Below are positions 35,726 through 49,530 of a DNA stretch of 64,000 nt, piece after piece. The notes beneath the pieces are model-generated. The model searched no databases, was not told the origin of the DNA, and saw only the letters and a program-made list of their open reading frames with translations. The first letter of the stretch is position 1; the number at the start of each line of letters is the position of its first letter. A program made the translations under genes and the position numbers. This stretch comes from Brachypodius melanocephalos (Eukaryota > Chordata > Aves > Passeriformes > Pycnonotidae): NCBI GenBank assembly GCA_013398615.1, contig VZSR01001685.1, forward strand, positions 32,512,630 through 32,576,629, written 5' to 3'.

Positions 35726-38700
35726 ATTGAGATACTCTCAGCTGTAATGACAGCCTTCACTCTGAGCAGGACACAGAGAACCTGGTTCCTCAAGAACCCT
35801 CAAGAAGCACTGAAGTGTTTCTCTTCTTCCCCATCATCCAAGTCTCTACCACTAGTAATGATTCTAGCTATTTTGATCCTCAGTCAGTACTTCTTTAGGT
35901 ACAATCATTTCAGGTCTCTGGTCCATTTCATTTGCAATCTTTTTGAACACTGAAAAATTAGTTTTGCAGCGCAGCAGATATATGCATACACTTGTCTATA
36001 ACTATTATTTATAACATATTACAGACTTTTTAAAAAATATGTATTTTTAAGCTCTTAATTTAAGAAATTAAGACAGGATTTATTGTCTTTAACATTTTTT
36101 TCCCATATGTTAACAAATAAATACATGAAATTAAAAAATCCCCAAGAGTTTACTTAAAACTTTTAAATCACCGGTCTAGTATCTTTTCGTGGACATACTG
36201 TTTTATGTGAAAAAATTAAAATTTGTTTATGAACATTCATTTGACCTCTTGATCTGTCCTTCAAATCCATGTTTATACTTGAAGACTGGACTTCCTGGCT
36301 CTTCTAAGCACACTCTGCCCAGCAAGACTTTGGAGCACAATTAACACTGAGCTGGGGCACCCTGCTTCATTAAACCCAAACCTTGATGATTCTTGTAAAA
36401 CAACTACGGTAGTATGAGTCCTTTCTTTGGTGTATATATTAGTGTCATATCTTTTATTCCAGAAAACATGGATTGTCTCAAGTTAGTTATTTAGCTTTTG
36501 ATGCAGGAAGAGTGCAAAGATTTTACTAATGAACAGCCTTTTAATTGACAACTAAAACAAGTAATTTCTTTTTTTTTTTTTTAATTAACTGCTCTAATTA
36601 ACAAGGAAACCATCCTCCCCCTGAATTAGTTTATCTAATTTTCATCTTTATTCAAGGCAAAATGACAATGATTAATTGAAAATTTAATAAGCGGTAATTA
36701 TTAACTTGGCAAACCTAGTACCAATTAACACTCTATTAAAACTAATTATGACATGTTTCATTCAAGTGTTTGCACTTAATTGTTTCATGCACTTAAAATC
36801 CACCTTAATTAAATGCTCTGTTTAATTAAAGCCACAGATTTCTATTAAAAATGTTTTACTGTAGGTTAAAATCTAAGTATTAGAACAGTGTTATGTGTTT
36901 GAGTTTTAGTCCATGTATTTAGCCCACGCATTTGCTCTTGCACGCATATGCAGACATAACTCTTACATACACTCAGTCATCCTCCTGAGTTACAGCTGAT
37001 GGCTCTGTGCGTGCTATCTAAAAAATAATGTCTCCATTTTCAGTTATTAAGCAAATTACAACAAAGACTTAGCTTTAAGCCATGTACTGACTAAAACTGA
37101 AGTAAAATGAAAGAAGAGCTCTCTTGGGGCGTATGTGTGTATGTTACATGTGTGCATATCTGCAAGAGATGTTTCAACTGAAGTTTCCAAGGGAGGGATT
37201 TAGAGATAAAAGTTATGCCTTTATTTTTATGAGGCTGAAAATATGCCCTTATATTACCCTACCATAAATGTTGTTTAGGGAAAAGCCTCAGGAGAGGAAA
37301 AAATCATACCCTTCAACCATACAGCCAAGGCTTAATTTACTTTGAATATTCAAGGTGAATTAAAATTCTATCTAAGTGGCAATACAGGACAATAATTTTT
37401 GCTTACGATCAAAGCTACAGCTAGTCTAATTGTATATGCAAATCAGGCAATTTATATTTAAATTATGCATTCCTATTCTAGTCCCACAGGCACACACAGA
37501 TCAGCAAAGGGAATTGGTAGGACATTTGCAAGGTGCTTGAATATTTATTACCAAATGTAACCATTCACTGATCACGAGAAAAGAAATATACACAGGCAAA
37601 CATAGAGATGCAATTTTATTACCATTTTCAGAAAAATGAGGCAAACTTAAATACAGGCGTTTCATGCCTATGAACTGCAGTTACTGACAAAGTGGATTTC
37701 TTTAAGAAAAACTGTATTCTTGCTAATATTTGCTATGAATAGAAATGATTCTTGTATGACATGATGCACTTCTGTTACATTATATAAATTTAGTTTTACA
37801 GTTAGGTGTTTGCAGTGGTTGGAAATGCCAGTTTCTTATATTAAACAGAAGCAAAATGCTCCAACATTTTTACATGGACTTCTAATTGCAGTTTTTCATC
37901 CCAGATAATCTGCTTCTTTTCAATCCAAATACAGAAATTGAAAAATATATTGTATCTTCTATATTGTGTAAGTTTTTTGCACTACTTCTAAAAGCATGAA
38001 GATGCTTATAAGGCCTTATGCTTGACTGATACTTTTTGACTGTCTTAAACTATGGATTGGATTTTAGTATTTCCATTAACTTTGATGACAGAATCAAAGT
38101 TGTGGTATACTATGTGTGAAAATAAATAAGTTAAAATATGTCGGGTCACAATGCACCATCATTATTTCAATATATTACAAACTCATGAACATCTAAATAA
38201 CCAGATGAAATTTCTTATCACTGATTTTCTTCACAGCCTTCTCAAACAAAATACTACTGACATTTTATAGACATAGAATGCAAGCTTCATAGTTTAAGAT
38301 ATGTTTGTGATATGGGTGATGACAAAGGAGATTTTTATTTCCCTTGACAATGCTGAGCTATGAAGACCAATAATGATTAGATTCCAGTGTCAGAAAGCGG
38401 AAATCTGGAAGTTTTTAAAACCAAGTATCTAAGATGCATGTACCTGCATCCTCTGCCTTCCCCAGCAATGCTAAGCATTCTTGGCAAAAATTCACTGTCA
38501 TTCTAGGGATGTAACTGAAATCTTCCTTCTCTTTGAGCAGCATTAACACATGAGAGAAGCTCCAGAAAACAAACAGCTTTTGTGAATAGGTATTTCTCAG
38601 CATGGTCTGAAGTCCTTGGAGCAGACTTAAGAGAGGTACTCATCTTTCACTCAAAATGATGATTCATCAGCCAGCTCCTGGTCACTTCCCTCACATCATT

Positions 38701-41452
38701 GGAACATTTGTCCACATGATGAGAAAAGAAAGGTGGTGGGCAGATGTGCACTCCTGTGTCACTCTCAGGATGACACTGGCAACGGTGGCCATTGGCAGCT
38801 GGTGACCAAGGGTTATCTCAGCATCATATCCCAAAATGCATCATCTGTCTCAGCACTACTCTGTACAATGTGCAGGACCCTTACTGTCTTTGTAAGACAA
38901 AGGATGGTCATTTCATTCCTCTTCTGCAACTCCAGGGCTTTCAGCTGGACAGCCATGGACATTGGGCCTGACTAAGTGACAGGGATGGCTGGAAGACAGT
39001 TTCCACATGACACAGAAGAAGCTATTGCAGCAGCCCACAATGGGCTTGTGACCCTCTCTGCATTTAATACAGGGAAGAACGTACTCCCAGAGAGCAAGTC
39101 ATCCAATCTGTGATCTGACTGATCCTCATTACCTGCCTCCCTCCCTCCTGACTACTGAAGAACACCAAGAACTTGTCTTGGACTCTTCATCCCCATATCC
39201 ATAATTCAATGAGGTGAATCAGGGCACTGATGACTGCTTTCTACTGGTGTATGAAACTGAAGTGGGCTTACATGGCTTTAACTCATGAGGTACTGCATGC
39301 ATAATATTTCCTTGCTCCAGCAACCACAAAAGCACATGCACATAACTTGGTATATTTCAAGAATTGCACTAGAGTCCACCAATCTCCAAAAGTTTGAAGT
39401 GAATCCCTTCTCCACATGCTTTTGAGTTTGCTTATTAACTGTTTTTAGGCCACATAGTTTCAGTGTAATGGATTCAGCATTTGAAACACAATTTCATACT
39501 TGATTCAGCTCTCTGCACATCAGTCTTCACAGACATTTGACACATGAAGACATCCACACTGAACCAAAAAAATTAACCTGTGAGGGATTTGTAGTTTTCT
39601 TGACTGGGAGTTGCTGCCCAACCAGGAAACTATGGAACATCTCAAACGGCATCAGAGGCCTATTCTCACAGAGCTGAATTGCACCTTTACTGCCTTCATC
39701 AAGAAAATGTGGATACCTCCAGTTGCAGACCACTCTCCTAAAAATACAGGACCATGATTTATGAAAGCAATATGCTCTCTGATGTTTGACTAGATTTAGT
39801 AACAGATACAGGTATGCATCCTGCAGAGTCACACTTTTATTCTTCAATTCACATGTATGGTCACTTGATTTAAACCCACGTCAGCCTGAAAATAAGAGAC
39901 TAGAAATGGGACCAAAGGAAAAACTTTGTTTCAAAGAACTGATGACATAAATGTTCACAAGATGATGCCATAGGTCCTGTAGACTACCATTTGTGAATAC
40001 TTGCAGTGTGAATGCACATCCAATTTCATAACTCAAGCCAAAAGCTTCAACTAACTTGTGTTAATTATGAAGAAACTTTTTTATTGTATTGAATCCATGA
40101 GTCATAAATAACCTGATGCCAAATGACATCAAATCCTAGATTTTGCAAGTGGACTGAATTTTTTGAAATTCAACAGAATAATGCTCTTCTAAGTGAGATT
40201 TCCTAGGATGGCATTTTTTTTGCATTTTTCATTTAAAATGTTAACATAAATATGGCAATATGAAGATATTCTTGAGCACTGAGTTACAAAGGCTACACTT
40301 TCCTTGGACAAGATGAAGAACATGTACACTGTTTTACTATTTTTCACAGAAAATGCAATAGTTCTGAAAACATTAACATAATGACAAATGTAGACTTTAT
40401 ACAATAAACCCACATTACACACAAAACACAACTTCTTGTCTGATGCAACAAGATAACAGCATAACATTTTTACATGTATGCTGTGTATCTAGTTTAAAAT
40501 ACACTGGAAAGCAGCAAACATTTACAGGAGATTTGATCAGAAAGCACCAACACTGCTGCATATTTGCCATTTAATCATTAACTGCTGCTCAGACAGCAGC
40601 TGCAGACTTCATGGTTATACAGGTGTTCAAAAGCAGGGGGGTGTGTTTGGGTGTATAAATAGCTCCTCAACTATCTCAATGGAGTTCAAGAGCTGCCTCT
40701 GGCCCCTCTGAAAACAAGGAAGCTCTGATGTCAGTGTCAAAAGAGCAAAGGTTTAGCTCCAGCACCAAAGTGGGATCCTCGCCAGGAAACTCCTCAGCTC
40801 AGGCAGAGTTTCAGTGTTAAGAAAACTTTGCACAACCACAACGTCTGCCCAGGGTGCTTTCCAGGCACAGGCAGATCCTGTCAATGCCCTGCAAACAGCC
40901 AGAGCAGCTGCAGAGATGTGAACTTGCTGACTTCATTGCACACTCTGCAGGTTTATGAGCACAGGCTTCATTGGGGGCTGACAGGCACAAAATCTTTTTT
41001 AAATTAAGAATGGTTACTTTGCATAGTTGAAGTCTTTTTTTTAACAGGTGTACTTGGGTTTTTTCCCCTCCTTTGGGAATTCTTACCTTAACAAGCTAAG
41101 AACTCTGAAGCTTAAAAAAACCACCCACACTAATCTCCTCTTTTTTTAAATTGCTAGCAGACAAACTTTTAACACATCAAGTTTCAGCCTGAAACCCCTA
41201 GAAGCCCTGAAAAGAAGGGTCCATATTGCAAGTACTGGGAAGTCTAGAGAAGTTGTTCCCCTAACTATAGCAGCAGATGCTTCTATTATAAAATTATTTA
41301 ATGTCCTATCAGTTCCAGTTTAAGATTATTAAACACAATTTCTTCTTGTTACTAGTAAGCCCTTTCCCTGCCTCCCAATTCCTCACATCAGTGCATTAAC
41401 AACTGCACACAGCTGCCAGACGACTAAGCTGGTGTTTTTAAACAGTTCTTAC
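35634..41452 (-). other. RUNX1T1: RUNX1T1 intron between the 69-bp exon and the NHR3 exon (5.8 kb)
   Basis: Repeat-poor and strongly AT-rich, especially 35.95-38.3 kb. It contains the TAATTA cluster at 36582-36828 and a CpG-dense patch directly before the NHR3 exon. By comparison with human gene structure this is the intron that would host the ETO9a-type alternative exon, but I could not identify that exon. The stretch at 38.6-39.9 kb is less AT-rich and not recognised. Confidence 0.85.
36541..36860. promoter_or_regulatory. Cluster of TAATTA homeodomain-type motifs (candidate enhancer)
   Basis: Six perfect TAATTA hexamers lie at 36582, 36595, 36695, 36743, 36806 and 36823 (first base of each), with several one-off neighbours such as attaattg, ccaattaac and cttaattg. 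TAATTA is the core site of many homeodomain proteins. A motif resembling NKX sites (caagtg, 36764-36769) lies between them. The block is unique sequence, not a simple repeat. Function is inferred from motif density only. Confidence 0.4.
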
Positions 41453-41521
41453 CAGCTTTCTTCCAGATCTCCTCTGGCACATATCCAGACGCAGGCCTGT
41501 GAAGGAATTCCCGATGAGATT
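41453..41521 (-). CDS. RUNX1T1: RUNX1T1 coding micro-exon between NHR2 and NHR3
   Basis: A 69-bp exon completing Glu r241 and encoding r242-r263 plus one base of r264: SHREFLHRPASGYVPEEIW then KKA. The acceptor is ctgcag (AG at 41523-41522); the donor is gtaaga at 41452. Phase is 1 on both sides, so skipping it would remove 23 residues without shifting frame. The HREFLHRPASGYVPEEIW block is nearly invariant in the family and leads into the NHR3 coiled coil. It is too short for an ordinary ORF scan to report; I found it by following the splice phases from both neighbours. From human knowledge, the leukaemia-associated ETO9a alternative exon lies between this exon and the next. Confidence 0.95.
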
Positions 41522-42221
41522 CTGCAGGAGGAGGGGTGAAGAGGGAAAAAGAAAGAGCATCATAAGCAATGCTGTCTTGTTGAGAACAAGGCTTAGAGAA
41601 AAATACCTTTTCTCTTTAATTATAGCTCAGACAAAGAAATCAAGTGAAGCTTTTCTCTCCTCAAAACAAAACGGATGCTATGGCTGTAGCCCATGAATGT
41701 CACATAGACAAGATCAATGCTTATGACTTGAATGTCTCATTTTAAGCCAAGTTAAGATGTTAATTTTATTTTTATTTTACAGTATTTGGAGTCAACTCTG
41801 TATGACAGTATCCATACTTTTAAGGGAGGCTTTGTGAGACAAACTGAGGCAGTGACATGCTTTGTCCTTTCTCATTGTATCTATGAAAAGGAAAAAGAAA
41901 GAGGGCAACAGTGCAGGTTTGGCACTTCTGCTCTGTGCAAAATAATGAGTACTGATGAGTGCAGATAAAAGTCAAGATGTCATTCCAGTGATCAAATAAA
42001 TTGTCCACAGAAAAGCATAGGGGTGTTTCTCTAAGTTCAGAGCTATGCTTTCCTATATCTGAGCCCATGCTGGCAACTGTAGCTGCAAGAGTTGGAAAAA
42101 CAGAACCTTTAACTTTAGGTTAAGCTCCTCAATACATGCTGCCAAACAATCTCACTGGAGCTGAAGCTCGTAATTCACCCACATATTTCAATCACATTTT
42201 GACAGTTCTTTCCCCTGCTCC

Positions 42222-42265
42222 TCTTTTTTTTTTTTTTCCTTTTTTTTTTTTCTTTCTTTTTCTTT
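42222..42265. repeat. T-rich tract
   Basis: Consecutive T runs interrupted by C on the plus strand within an intron; A-rich in the pre-mRNA. Confidence 0.85.
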
Positions 42266-43597
42266 TAAAAAAAAAAGGTTTAACCTTTAGGCCTGGGCCT
42301 AAGAGTTCTGAAATCAGCAAGATCCCTTCCATAGGGACTTCAAAGACCTAAGATCAGATGATACAAAAAGAAAATTCACTTTAGCCTGAAATTTAGCATA
42401 TAGATCCTCAGCAGATGAAACTGAAATTGCTCCTTTCAAATACTATTTAAAAACTGATTAGCTATTATTCAAAGTAATAGAGGATAAAAAGAAAAGAAAA
42501 AAAACCCAGCCAAATACATAAAACTAAGTTCACTGCCATGATTACTATTGCCAGTACGTCAGAATTCAATTGCCTAAAAAACTTGATTTGTTACATTACA
42601 GACAAGTTTGAATGTTTTTGGAGATGCTGCTAGAAATCAAATGCCTGTTTGATGTCTGAGCTTGAAGTATAACAAGAGTATACCCATCATTCTTTGAATA
42701 CTAATTTTGACTTAATGGATTCATTTTTGTATCTTACAAGCTTTTATTCACCAACTTGGTTAAAAGGCAGTATTTTTAAGAAAAAGGTTGAAACATCAGG
42801 TGTTGCAAGCAATTTCTTGCACCACTGCATGTATGCATACCGTACTCTTTACATGAGTATGACAATATTGCAGGCAGCTAACAAAGGTGGATGTGACAGA
42901 GGCTTTTTCAACAGAGAGTAGGGAATCCCAATCCCTGTGCACTGTTTCACAGATGTAGCTTCTAGCATGAGAATCTGCAGACAGTGACTGGGAGTACATC
43001 TTCCCATCTGACAGGCAGCTGAGTGGATTTACCCAGCTCTTCTGTTTGTCACTGAAGTATGGGACAACAATTTAAAATACATTTTTGTCACCAGGCTATC
43101 ACATCTCTCAAGAATAAAATAATAAGACTCTGTGTGTGCATGTGTGTGTGTATAGATTTTGCAAAACAGCTATTTATATTGGTTTGATCAACTTGATAGA
43201 GGATATCAGACCTGATACCAAAAATGGGAAAATTCTCAGTATAGCTTGGCTTGAGTGATTCTGGAGATGACGAATAGCTTTGTGTACAGTTTTCATCCCT
43301 TAAAGGCTTTTAGACTTACAAGCACAGTGTCAGTTGAGTTAGGGGACAGAGGCAACAGCAGAAAATATTGTTTGAAGGCTCAAGGAAAATAAAGGCAAAA
43401 AAATTAAACCACTCTTATTGGCTCTTCAAGGAATACCTGCAGGAAAAGACCCAACCAGGCTTCAAATGTGGCAAAACAAGGGGTTTCTTGCATTCATGTC
43501 TTTACTTTGTATTGAGTGTTCCTGTCTGCTATTTAAGCAGAAAGTGCAAGGGAAGCATAATCTTGATTTAAGTCTATGGCTCTTAGTTTTGGGGGAA

Positions 43598-43642
43598 GGG
43601 AAACAAGAAAGAAAAAGAAAAAAAAAAGAAAGAAAAAAGACA
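43598..43642. repeat. Purine-rich (GAAA)n-like tract
   Basis: Plus-strand gaaa/aaag units, giving a pyrimidine tract in the pre-mRNA. Low-complexity intron sequence. Confidence 0.8.
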
Positions 43643-46600
43643 GAGAGATGTGGAACTGATTTTTTGGTACACATGACTTTCCAAAAATGGAATTCAATGA
43701 CATAAATGTCCAGATTGCCAGCTAATTGTTAAAATTTCCAAAACATAAACATCAATCAAGCTCTTATTCCAACCACAAATTATTTACATGAGGAATGAGA
43801 TCCTCTGCTTTAAGAAGACTTAAATCAAGAGCTTATGAAAGACTTTCCCATAGTTTGGAATGGTGCACAAAAAAGACAAGAAGCACTTATGAAGATAATA
43901 AAAAACATATTTTCCAAGTCAGAAAAAATTTAGTAACATGGCTATTGTTTAGTCAGTGGTGATGAGTCCATGAAAACAATCTTCTTTCTAAGGCTAAATT
44001 ACAGGAAATGACCAGAGGATAAAAGTCTTACATATTAGTGGTTTTAAGGTAAGGAGCCCTTCAGCTAAAGCATCACAAAAATTGCTCATTAAAACTGAAG
44101 CACAAGAGATCTTAACTTGGACATCTAGCAAACTCAAACCAAGATTAACACAACTGAGTGAAGTCCCTAAAATACTAAATGCAAAAGCAACTGCAAAAAG
44201 CCGTAATGAGGAAAACACAAAATATTAAATAACTAACCGCAGCACCTAGAAGTCAAAGTAAATGCTGCCTGGAAGGAAATGAAATGAAATCAGAGAACAT
44301 TAAGAATAATCTGAAGTGACAAGGCAGATCAGACAGAAAAGGACATTGGAAAAGGCTTTACAAGTCAGACATAATAACAAAGGTTTGTTAATGGTGAAAA
44401 TGCAACAATATCATTATGCAGAACATTATTCAGTATGTACACTACTGAATTTACTTGAATTTCATTGCAAGGCATGAAAACATGTGTTGGTAATTAGTCC
44501 AGTTCCTACTGAACCAAAAAAATAAAAAGCCCATATATATGAGAATAATCTGTACTTGTCTGTAAGTGCTTAGATGAGTTAACAACAAAAGAGACTTTTG
44601 GTATCAAAAATGGTATTGGAATTTTCTATTTTAATGTGAAAGAAACTTCTGAAATAGTAAGAAAGTTGTTGGAGAAGAATACACATGAAGAAAACACAAA
44701 AATTTGCATTGGTTTCAGCTCTCACATTCGAATGAAAAATTTTGGTAGCTTTAAGATAAAGAGAAAAGGTGCTGAAAGAGAGCAATGTGCAGGGATGTGG
44801 AGAGTTTTAAGAGCAGCCATAAATATGGATCTGCAAAGTGAAGCTGAGATGAAAGGACCAAATAAATTATATGAACTCTCATGTGATAATAAGGCTCAAA
44901 CCCAAGAAAACCAAATAGAAAGACTTGGAAAAAAAATGTTCATTAGTCTCAAAAAGCCTCAATAACCTCAAAATTCATATTTGTAAAGAAGGACAGAAGG
45001 TTAGTTGGCAAAACAAAAGAATTGAGGTTTTTACCACCTGACAGTGACAGGCAAGTCTGTAAGACAAAGTGTTAAGAAATTGAGATGAACAGCCGATGTT
45101 TTGATGATCTTTTAGAATTTACTGCATTCATGAAAATACTGGCAGTGATAATAATACTCTACATGCTGTACTGAATATTAAGACTCAAAAATAATAAAAG
45201 CTACATATAAGCAGCCCTGAACAAATTAAATATATATGCCTTTTATGTATTTATGTGGTTTCTATATTTCGTATGCAAGTTCTGCTTCATTCTATCCTAT
45301 AATAAATGTAACACCATTAGTGGGACACAGAAAACAAGCAAAAAAAATTTCTCAGAGCAACAAACATAAAATATTCACTGCCTTGTTTGTAAGAGTCAAG
45401 TTCAAAAGTGTGCCAGTCCCACATAAGGAAATATACAAACAGAGATCTGAAGGTGGGTAATACTGAATGAGACTACCTTGCAAACCTGGTAGGGGGCCGA
45501 ATGTTCCCGGTATTTTTAAGTACATCCTTGCCCTTCTTTTCCCTCTAATACATTTTGTGGCTATTGCAACACCCCTTGAAACTGTGTTAAAAATACTGTT
45601 GTTGTGTTCTCATCGTAAAAGAAAAAGAAAAGCCACATAGGTACTGTATTAGTGAATCATCCTCAAGCAGAGGCCACGTCAGAACTGAGCCCTGAGAATA
45701 CACACATGCAATGTTTCTGCAGTTGGAGCCCTACTTAACAGCATGCAGTTCAGTAAGCCACAATCTAGCCCAAATCTCCCATGCAGTGAGTGGATTAAGA
45801 GCAATACTTAATGTCATCAGTGACCAGTATCACAGAGGCTTTACATCCTAGAATTACAAGCTATAAATGTTACTGTGGTATTCACAGCATTACGGTTCGC
45901 TCATGTTGAGAATATCATGCATATCACAGCAATGCTGATTATCTGCAAACGGCAAAGGAGCAGGTTTATAATCACAGCATGGACAGACATGTGTTGGCAG
46001 GAATGCTCCAGCTAACACTGAAAACAAGACAGTGAACAGCTTTAGAAAAAATAAAAAGGGTCTGAAATGGTTAACATTTAAAAATGTATTAAGAAATGGC
46101 TAACCTATGTGTTTTTGACAAATTCATACACTTCTGAGAATCCTGGTTTCCTGAGGCAAATCCTGCAGGTATTGGCACTCTTCAGCTGGAGATTTCAAAC
46201 TCTGTTTTGTAAGATTTCCATTCAGATAAATTCAACAGACACAAAATATCAACACTGCAGCAGACCTTCTGATGTGTGCCTGCTCCACTTATCTAGAGCC
46301 ACAGCTGCACTCAGTATGGTTATAGATCTTGTTTATAACCCACGATGCTGAAGAACCCTCATCTTTAATTTATCCCACTGTGTGTATTTCAGTATACAGT
46401 GTATGATATGGGTAATTATTCACTATTAGGATGAAAGTTGCAGTCCTGCTGCAGTATGTAGTACTGAAATTCTTCAGCAGAAATGGAGGAGTTGGATGAT
46501 GTATTGTTCACTTCATAGACCATCACTGTTAATCAAGTGAATATATATAAAGTCTGAGTCATTTTTGGACTTTCATAAACATGTATTATTCAGACTGAAA

Positions 46601-47126
46601 AGAACAGACCCTCTTACCTTCAGCACATTCTTGGAGAATACTGGGAGCTTGTAACCTGTTGTAGCTGGCTAATGTGTGTATTGGATTACATTGCATTAAA
46701 ATGAATGATCAAGTATTTAACTTAATTTTTTTTAATTAGAAATATCAACAGAAAAATATTGATCAGATACTGCAAACTTCCAAGCTCAACATGATTTACA
46801 AAGATGTCAAATTAAAAGAAGCACAAAAATCTTTGGCAGGAAAAAAGATCTACTGGTTCAAAATGACAAGCAGAATTTTCTTCAAATACTTTTCAACTCA
46901 AGTACCCATGCTAGATCTCAGCTCAGAGTTTTTCAGCAAGACCTATCTATGAAGACTGTGGCATGATGTTTGTAATGAAAAGTTAACACTTCAGTGATGA
47001 TATCTGAATGTAAAGAAAAAGAAGCAAAGGCACAGATCATGTAGCCATATGGCCCCCATTTTTTTTCTCCCTGGCTAGTGGAGATGACAAGATGGATTTA
47101 AAGGGTGGATTACCTTGTTGAAAGAA

Positions 47127-47218
47127 ACCCCAAAACAACAACAACAAAACAAAAAACCAAACAAACAAAACCCCCCAAAACCAACCAACAAACAACAACA
47201 ACAAAAAACAACAAAGAA
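47127..47218. repeat. A/C-only low-complexity tract
   Basis: About 90 bases made almost wholly of A and C (aacaacaac, aaccaaacaaac, ccccccaaaacc). In the nascent RUNX1T1 RNA this reads as G/U repeats. Confidence 0.88.
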
Positions 47219-48289
47219 AGGTAGAAAGGGAAAACACTGACCTTTAGAATCTCTGTAGAGAACCCCCCAATATTTACATGCTGTGGTACTTTAATTAAAA
47301 TATTGGAGGAATTTCTCAATCCATTTTCCCCACTTCAAAACCAAAATAAAATACCCTAAAGCATCTCAAGGCTCATAGACACTGCTTTAGTTTCGTTATA
47401 CCTCTGAATGTTAGGGCTTTTCATTTTGTTAACTAGATTACTACCAGATTTGAGGAAATATGAGGATTAGCTTCCCATAGACTCCAAAGTAAGTATTTTC
47501 TCACTGTCATGTCAGACATAAAAGCACTTCTTACCAATATTTAAAACCGACATGGATGCTACCTCACTGAAGCAATCCACATTTCATGTTTGTGAGTCTC
47601 AGAAGTATTTTTTCAACCAAATAACCAAAATGGACGTGTTCAAATTGAATGGACTCACTCCAACCAGTTCATTTGTACCCACAGTACTGCAGAGCTGACT
47701 GATGTGTCCAATGCCAAAGGCTGTGCTGCATCATTATCTTTCAAGCCAGAAGACTTTGCTGTTTCCAAGAATTCATCTTGACAAATACACAAACAAATGC
47801 TAATATAGCATTTGTATGCTTGATGCTAACTGTATGCTTGATTTTCATTTTACCTTATGTACCTGTTGTGGTGATGACTATTTTTCTTGGATTGTAATAT
47901 TATCTATAAAGTTTTGATGAATATCATGAGTTCCACTTTCCTTGGGGAAATATCAACACTCAAGTTACCTTTCATTTTTCTATCTACTAACTACACAAGC
48001 ACCGTGGCCTGCCTCTTTTTGCATCACAGCTTTACAAGAGAGCCACTGCTTTTGATCTACTCACAAGTCTTCTTCCTGAAGTTGCAGATGTGACTGACGT
48101 TTCAGATGCCTTATTTATGAGTCTTTCTTTACATTACATTTAGCACTGTTCATACAAGACATCACCTAAATACTTTCTCAGAAAGGTTCCTCTAGGGACT
48201 AGACTTACTAGTGAACTATGGAAGCACTTCCATAACCCTTCCTTCCACTGATTGGAGCACATTTATAGAGCTATTGACTCAGGTAATTT

Positions 48290-48323
48290 CACACACACAC
48301 ACACATACACACACACACACACA
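48290..48323. repeat. (CA)n microsatellite
   Basis: Seventeen ac/ca units with one interruption (cata at 48304-48307). A possible polymorphic marker. Confidence 0.95.
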
Positions 48324-49530
48324 AGATTTGCTTGTTATCAAGAGGCACTAAATATTACAGTAATAGCTCTAGGAATTTACCAAGAGAATGATGGAGAAGG
48401 GACTAGATTTGTTCTTCTGTTTTTCTATTTGCAATTAAATAAATTTTTTACTTAGTAGGTTATTTTTAAAGGCAAAAGGAAAACACAGTTAAAATGTAGT
48501 GGCAAAATAACACACATGAATTCTACCAATGAGCACAGTTTATGATGACTTCGAGTAGATGGCATTGGATACAGACAATTTATTTTTTATATGACAATAT
48601 TAGACAAGCAAGCATAGTCTTCTGTTGTCTTCAAAAGAGCAAGAACAATAAAAAGGCATCACCAAGATGTTTCTTTACCATACCTGCCACAAAAGTGAGG
48701 ACATGGGGTAGAAAAAGGCCAAAACACTAGCAACTTACAGAAAGCCCTCAAAGTAAAAGCCTGTTTTTATGGATCAGAATCCTCTCCTCTTAGAGTAGTT
48801 GTGTGAGGTACAGTGTGAGAGTGACTGTGAAGGTCTGCAGGGGTGAGAGCCCAGCTGTTTGGTCTGGTCCTTGTAAGGCATCTGCAGCCCACCCAGCTCA
48901 AGCTCTGCAGCTTGAGCCAAGGCCTGCACAGCTCCATGGAACTACACAACAAACAGTCCCCACACACGCCTGCACAAGCTGCAGTGAAGGACACAGACTT
49001 AGAAGGATCATGCTTGACTGAGCATCCCAGATCTTGTTCCTTTCTTAAACAGAAACCAAGCACACCTAAGAAGTGCTTATGTCTTTACAACTCCATTTCC
49101 TCAGAAAGACAACTTCCAAGTTAAGTAAGTTGATTTAAGAAGGTGAAAGCCCTCTGTTTCAAATTGCAAACAATCCAGGAACACCTACAGATTTTTTTTT
49201 AAACAATCAGGCAAGAGAAAGAGTCAGAAGGAACAGAAAGTGAGTGCACATCTCACTGCTCTGCCACCCCTACATGACAGTCTGTCCTCCCACCCCACCC
49301 TTTCAGACTTTGCTGAATGCAAAGCAAATAACCAAGCATCACCCAAAAAACTTCAAGCCATCCACCCAGAAACACCACTGTTTGGGCATAAGAGTTATAG
49401 TTAATTCAGTACTCAGCAGAGAGCAATCATCACTACAACAGAAGAACCAGAAGAACAAATGCGAATGTCATCTATCACTTAGCTGAGCTTAAAGAGAATC
49501 AGTACACGATTTTCAATGAGGATACTGTAC

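Larger units (their letters stand above)
41522..49530 (-). other. RUNX1T1: RUNX1T1 intron after the main NHR2 exon (8.0 kb)
   Basis: Bounded by gtacag and ctgcag. Contents: T-rich tract 42222-42265, A/G-rich tract 43598-43642, A/C-only tract 47127-47218, (CA)n microsatellite 48290-48323. No recognisable transposon and no further exon seen. Confidence 0.85.

Noticed and set aside
38600..39850. Possible decayed DNA transposon or processed pseudogene (open frames at 38733-38975 and 39527-39847)
   Set aside because: Less AT-rich than its surroundings, but I could not match it to any transposase or protein and saw no terminal repeats or poly(A) tail. Left as unassigned intron.
40654..40662. TATAAATAG on the plus strand, a perfect TATA box
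   Set aside because: No initiator, CpG content or exon follows it; a 9-base match is expected by chance in a 64-kb AT-rich window.
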